In this document: positions 60,187-64,000 of the stretch, piece after piece
Layout: every line of letters begins with the position of its first letter
Numbering within the stretch: position 1 is the first letter of the stretch
Source: Glandiceps talaboti
Taxonomy: Eukaryota; Hemichordata; Enteropneusta; Spengelidae
Reading direction: 5' to 3'
Assembly (NCBI RefSeq): GCF_964340395.1
Contig: NC_135552.1
Coordinates: forward strand, 27,396,181 to 27,460,180
DNA length: 64,000 bases
Notes under the pieces: generated by a model
Database searches by the model: none
The model's input: only the letters and a program-made list of their open reading frames with translations
What the model was told of the DNA's origin: nothing
Position numbers and translations under genes: made by a program

Positions 60187-63100
60187 CTATGATGTGACTT
60201 CAGAACTAGCTATTCTATTGAATGGATTACCAGGTGGTACTAGTGTCACCATCTTGGACATATGAGACAAACGTTTATGTGGAGATTCATTGGCTGGTAT
60301 TGGTATTTTACTGCAAAATACAATGATTGAAATGCTGATTAATGTATGAATGTAGAAATATCAAACAAAGACACATATGTAGAATACATCATAGAGTTAC
60401 ATATAGAATACATTGTACATGCAGTTTCATCAAAGTTTTATGTATTTCTACATATCCCTTTCATTTTAAATGATACTATTCTTGAAACCGTCAATGTGAT
60501 TCAATTTTAAATTGTACCTAGTTGAAACAACTATATCATGAATAGAATAAAATAGAATAGAATAGAATAAAATAGAATAGAATAGAATAGAATAGAATAG
60601 AATAGAATAGAATAGAATAGAATAGAATAGAATAGAATAGAATATTCTTTGCATCCATAACCATTAAGAAAACTAGATTGCTTCATTGGATTTTCTGCAA
60701 TAAGTGTTTGGTGCTAAAACAAACTAGTAAATATATCAACTATATAATGAATTTTAAGTGTTAATCCATATTTGCCAGAATGTCGGTTCTGAATATTCCA
60801 TTATTCTTTATTGCATGCGTCATATAGTCTACATCTTGAAAGTAAAATCCTTAAAAAATTGAATTTACGATTTTGTCTATTTTTTTTTTAATCTTTTGAA
60901 TCTTTTGCCCTCAAGGAATTGAAATTATTGGGTAGAAAACAATCTCAGGTAACAGGAAACTGGCAAACAATTGTAGGGGGGAATAATATTTTGCCAATGA
61001 ATTCTTTTATTTTTGGATAAATTCTTATACAACAAAATGTGAATGAATTAGGTTTGAATAACTTGTTCACATTTATAATGATGCATCTACATGTATTACT
61101 TATTAATTTTGTAAAATGAGTAACTCTACCAAAGTTCTGCCAAGCTACTTACCTACATGTATGTACTCTAGCTGTACTTTGTACACATCTACTAGGACAC
61201 CTTAACTTTGTAAAATGAGTAACTCTAGCAAAGTTCTGCCAAGCTACTTACCTATGCACTCTAGCTGTACTTTGTGGAGGTGGTGTAGGCATTTCACTAT
61301 TGGCTGGAATCCTACTGGACCAGTGAGTACAACCAGCATAACGAGGGATATTTGGACGGCTGAAATGACAATGGAACATAACATTAGATTTCATATTTGG
61401 GGGCAACCCACATTTATACAAATGTGGACAATTTGGCAAAGCATTCCATTAACAAATTTAAATTTTTAAAGATTTATTAGTCTCAAGAAAAAATGTAGTC
61501 TGTAAGGTACATTGGGGCACCCTCATACATTGGTAAACCCTTCTCCGAGAGGGTGGAACAACACATCGTATCTAACAGTCTAAAATAATGTCATGACTAT
61601 ATACTATTAAAAATGTTCTTTTGTTCCAATGCAGCACATATATTTATCATAATGAATCTTGGTTAGATATTAATTCATAGAGGTTTACATTTGTTTGTTT
61701 TTGTTTACGTTTATACATGTTTCTTTAGGATCCAATAGAACTGTTTACACTTGCATTTGCATGTCTTTTCAGAATTATTCATAACTGACTCTAGAATTCC
61801 TTACTTTCTGTACAAACACAAGTCTGAATAGATTCTACAACATGTCATGGTGTCCATGACCTATCAACCACCATTTCACTGCAGGGGTGGATGTGCTAAT
61901 GATCGCGCCTTTGTAATGCAGTGTTCGATCTAGGCCGCGGCATTGCGCAATTTGCGCTAAAAAAATCTGATTGGCCACTATGTGAATTTATAATGTGCCT
62001 TTTCTCCTGTGAGAGATCAAGGTGCTAACAATTATTACCCCTGGCACGGATCTAAAGTGGCACAACAGCCCTTGACCCTGGGGAGCATATCTATTGCAGC
62101 TTCTGTCAGTGGACATAGGATTAAAGCATCTTACAAACAAGAGTTAAAAGACACTGAGTGAATATACTTACTGTGCTGTATCAGTGTATCGGGGTTTCTC
62201 TGTTCTTAGTATGGTTGTTGGAAGGAAAAATTTCCTAGGATCATCTTTCTCTTGTGGGTCATCACCATTGATGCAACCAGTGTAATTTGGTATTTGATCG
62301 ACCTTCTTACTATGGCTGCAGCTAAAAAAAGAATTTTAAAAATATATATGAAATTAATAAATGAATGGTTAAACTTTTGAGATCAATATATATGATGCAA
62401 TACTCTGATTACCAACGTTGTTTTTAAAAAAAAAAAACCAACGAATTTCTGGGGTTATACCCAAAATTAGGTAAAATGAAGTTATACATTTTACTATGGA
62501 CAACAATCCCATCAGCAAAGTGTACAAAGCTCAAAGTTAAAATTTTCATAAATATCAAAACATTTTCAATATCAAAAATAGCACAGCTGTCAAAACTAGC
62601 TGAGAACGGCAACATTTGCCTCAAAACATGTCAAATTATTATTTGTAAAATGACAACCAACCAACCAACCAACCGTATTCTACGATTCTGGCCTTCTTTT
62701 CCAGTAAAAATCTGCTTCCAAAACATTGCCCCTAGTGGCAATTATGTACAATCTTTTGTTTTTTTAAAATACATGATTCACATTGCCTGTATAGCTTTTG
62801 GAATCTACTTTTAACTGCAGCCGATCAACTTGATACAATCATAATTGTTTTCCTAACATCTATAGTACAATGAAGAATTTGTTGATGACAGCACTCTCTA
62901 TAGACTAAGATACGTCGTGACGTTTCGCCCTCACCGGCCTCTTGGCCGATGTTTGAGGGCGCCCCGCCACGGCGTACCTTACAGACTACACTCTCTACAA
63001 TGAATCAAATCTTTTGATCTATCTTCCTTTCTATGGTAGATAATATTGCAATCAGAGTGACGTTATCATATTAATCTTTTACTGGCTTGATTTCATTCAA

Positions 63101-63269
63101 ATTACAAAATTGACATGATTGGCCTCCATTAAAATCACCAGAGAAATTCAGTAAAAGAATAAATTGCTCAATGAATGGTTAATAAAAAGAGCACAACTTA
63201 CAATTCCATCGGTTTCTGTAGCAGATTACCATTTCTGGCTTGGAACCAGTCCCAAGATCTGCCTAAGTT
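60187..63269 (-). CDS. Unidentified protein with two IPxYxGC motifs (ciliary/sperm microtubule protein-like), 5' incomplete
   Basis: Four exons join perfectly: 63269-63202 (phase 0 to 2), 62321-62172 (2 to 2), 61359-61252 (2 to 2), 60310-60187 ending in TAG. The 149-residue product contains NLGRSWDWFQARNG, then IPNYTGCINGDD, DDPRKFFLPTT, then NIPRYAGCTHWSSRIPANSE, a Pro-rich stretch, KIPIPANESPHKR and a C-terminal MVTLVPPGNPFNR. IP-x-Y-x-G repeats and DPRKFF are also seen in FAM166/CIMIP2-type ciliary microtubule inner proteins, so a role on axonemal microtubules is a reasonable guess, not a family assignment. No signal peptide or membrane helix is visible. The start exon was not found; an ATG at 63641 is one candidate but does not splice cleanly. 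Confidence 0.7.
60541..60645. repeat. Microsatellite (AGAAT)n
   Basis: About 21 pentanucleotide units with two A-for-G variants, in the 3'-most intron of the minus-strand gene. The YSILF-type ORF over it is a repeat translation. Confidence 0.97.
61493..61591. mobile_element. Small fold-back element, copy A
   Basis: It starts tgtagtctgtaaggtac and ends cgtatctaacagtcta, with ggggcaccctc and gagagggtgg as inner inverted segments. It is a diverged, oppositely oriented copy of the element at 62900-62990. Confidence 0.65.
62020..62130 (-). mobile_element. SINE fragment, copy 4
   Basis: caattattacccctggc, ggcacaacagccc, ctggggagcata and ataggattaaagca follow in the same order as in the SINE at 11213-11565. 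It is in an intron of the minus-strand gene, same strand as the gene. Confidence 0.7.
62900..62990. mobile_element. Small GC-rich fold-back element, copy B
   Basis: Ends tagactaagatacgtcgtga and cgtaccttacagactaca are inverted repeats. Internally gccctcaccggcc and ggccgatgtttgagggc form a second stem. It stands out by its GC content from the AT-rich surroundings. Confidence 0.75.
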
Positions 63270-63401
63270 CTGCAAAGAGTAATGAAACCAAAATATTTTA
63301 AAGTAATTGTCATCAATGAAAGTTAGTAGTATTAATGATGCAATAGAATGGGAAGTATATTATATCGTGCTACTATGCGCCATTCTGATTGGATAATAAC
63401 T

Positions 63402-63445
63402 GTGGTAAAATCCCATTTTACCACGGCTGGCAGTGGTAAAATGGG
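63402..63445. repeat. Triple-arm palindrome gtggtaaaat / attttaccac / gtggtaaaat
   Basis: The first pair has a 3-nt loop (ccc), and the second pair extends to cccattttaccac and gtggtaaaatggg with an 8-nt loop. Two alternative perfect hairpins share the middle arm. Confidence 0.85.
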
Positions 63446-64000
63446 CCCCTAAACTAGCATATAGTACTCACAAAAATGAAGCTCGTGTTCGTTCTTATAC
63501 CAATAAGTTAACACTTCTTCAGAGTAAAGGTGTGTCAGGTATCCTGTCCAATAGTTTGGGTTACAGTAGTCCAAATAATTCCACTGATGACCTTGCGATC
63601 AAAAGCAACGATCGATCAGTGGCTTCAACATCACTAGCCATGACTGATAAGGTACAAGTTCTCCCATGCGACAAGCCGTCAGCGTCCTGCTCTCGTTGAA
63701 TCGAGCAACACCAATTTAATTTTTAACCATCAGTCAAGTGCGTCAGGATTATTTCATAACTGTACATTTTTAAGGTTCGGTCAATGTTCAATTTGTTAAC
63801 CATTAAATTAAAGTAGACTGTGTAACGTCGCGTCTCTGATTTACTGTCTCGAGCTTTCTCCGATTCAACTGATTCAACGCCGAGACGTCTATTTTTAGCA
63901 GTGTACAAGATTGTATTGTTCTTATGTAAATATCCAAACAAAATTGTTACTTTCTTTGACCTCTTGCCCCGTTTTCTTCGTTGCTAGTTTTCAACGCGTT
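63446..64000. other. Probable 5' region of the IPxYxGC gene; start exon unresolved
   Basis: Open stretches exist on both strands (plus 63433-63699, minus 63723-63941), but none splices in phase 0 to the exon at 63269 with a convincing donor. Composition is less AT-rich between 63600 and 63900 than elsewhere, as expected near a promoter. Confidence 0.3.

Noticed and set aside
63433-63699. 88-aa plus-strand ORF rich in Ser/Asn
   Set aside because: It lacks an ATG start and any family motif, and overlaps the likely promoter or 5' region of the minus-strand gene.

Overview
The window is nuclear DNA of an animal, most likely a marine invertebrate bilaterian (a lancelet, hemichordate or lophotrochozoan would all fit; I cannot name the species). 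The evidence is that genes are split by GT-AG introns, the products are metazoan families (C-type lectin/serine protease, CARD protein, PTTG1IP), there are tRNA-derived SINEs and a LINE-type reverse transcriptase tail, and the DNA is AT-rich with many microsatellites and minisatellites. Exon limits were read by eye from splice sites, phase continuity and family motifs.

Layout. 1-9.7 kb is gene-poor: a 47-bp tandem repeat, a reverse-transcriptase tail joined to a small unknown ORF, and an 862-bp MITE with TTA target-site duplications. 9.7-10.7 kb (minus) holds an aerolysin/ETX-MTX2-like pore-forming-family gene. 11.2-12.1 kb is a SINE and a tandem repeat. 16.6-29.7 kb (plus) is the centrepiece: a secreted multidomain protein, signal peptide - C-type lectin domain (CTLD) - trypsin-like protease 1 - trypsin-like protease 2, in which a second complete CTLD is inserted inside protease 2 between its Asp and Ser exons. 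36.9-39.5 kb (plus) is a small two-exon CARD protein with a TATA box and a poly(A) signal. 40-42.5 kb holds a perfect AT-centred palindrome and a large fold-back. 45.2-51.0 kb (minus) is a complete seven-exon PTTG1IP gene. 53.1-57.1 kb is a roughly 3.9-kb, 23-bp minisatellite with a higher-order duplication. 60.2-63.3 kb (minus) is the last four exons of an unidentified gene with two IPxYxGC motifs, possibly a ciliary or sperm microtubule-associated protein.

How the genes fit together. Three neighbours (aerolysin-like protein, CTLD-protease, CARD protein) are types often used in invertebrate innate immunity: recognition and proteolysis outside the cell, membrane pore formation, and death-fold signalling inside. 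That is an inference from family identity only. PTTG1IP and the IPxYxGC gene look like ordinary housekeeping or ciliary genes.

The strongest unusual result is the CTLD embedded in the autolysis loop of protease 2. It is encoded by a symmetric phase 1-1 exon pair whose first exon has exactly the length of the first CTLD1 exon (283 nt), while the flanking protease exons match those of protease 1 nt for nt in length (169, 146, 163). Skipping the pair would leave an intact protease in frame.
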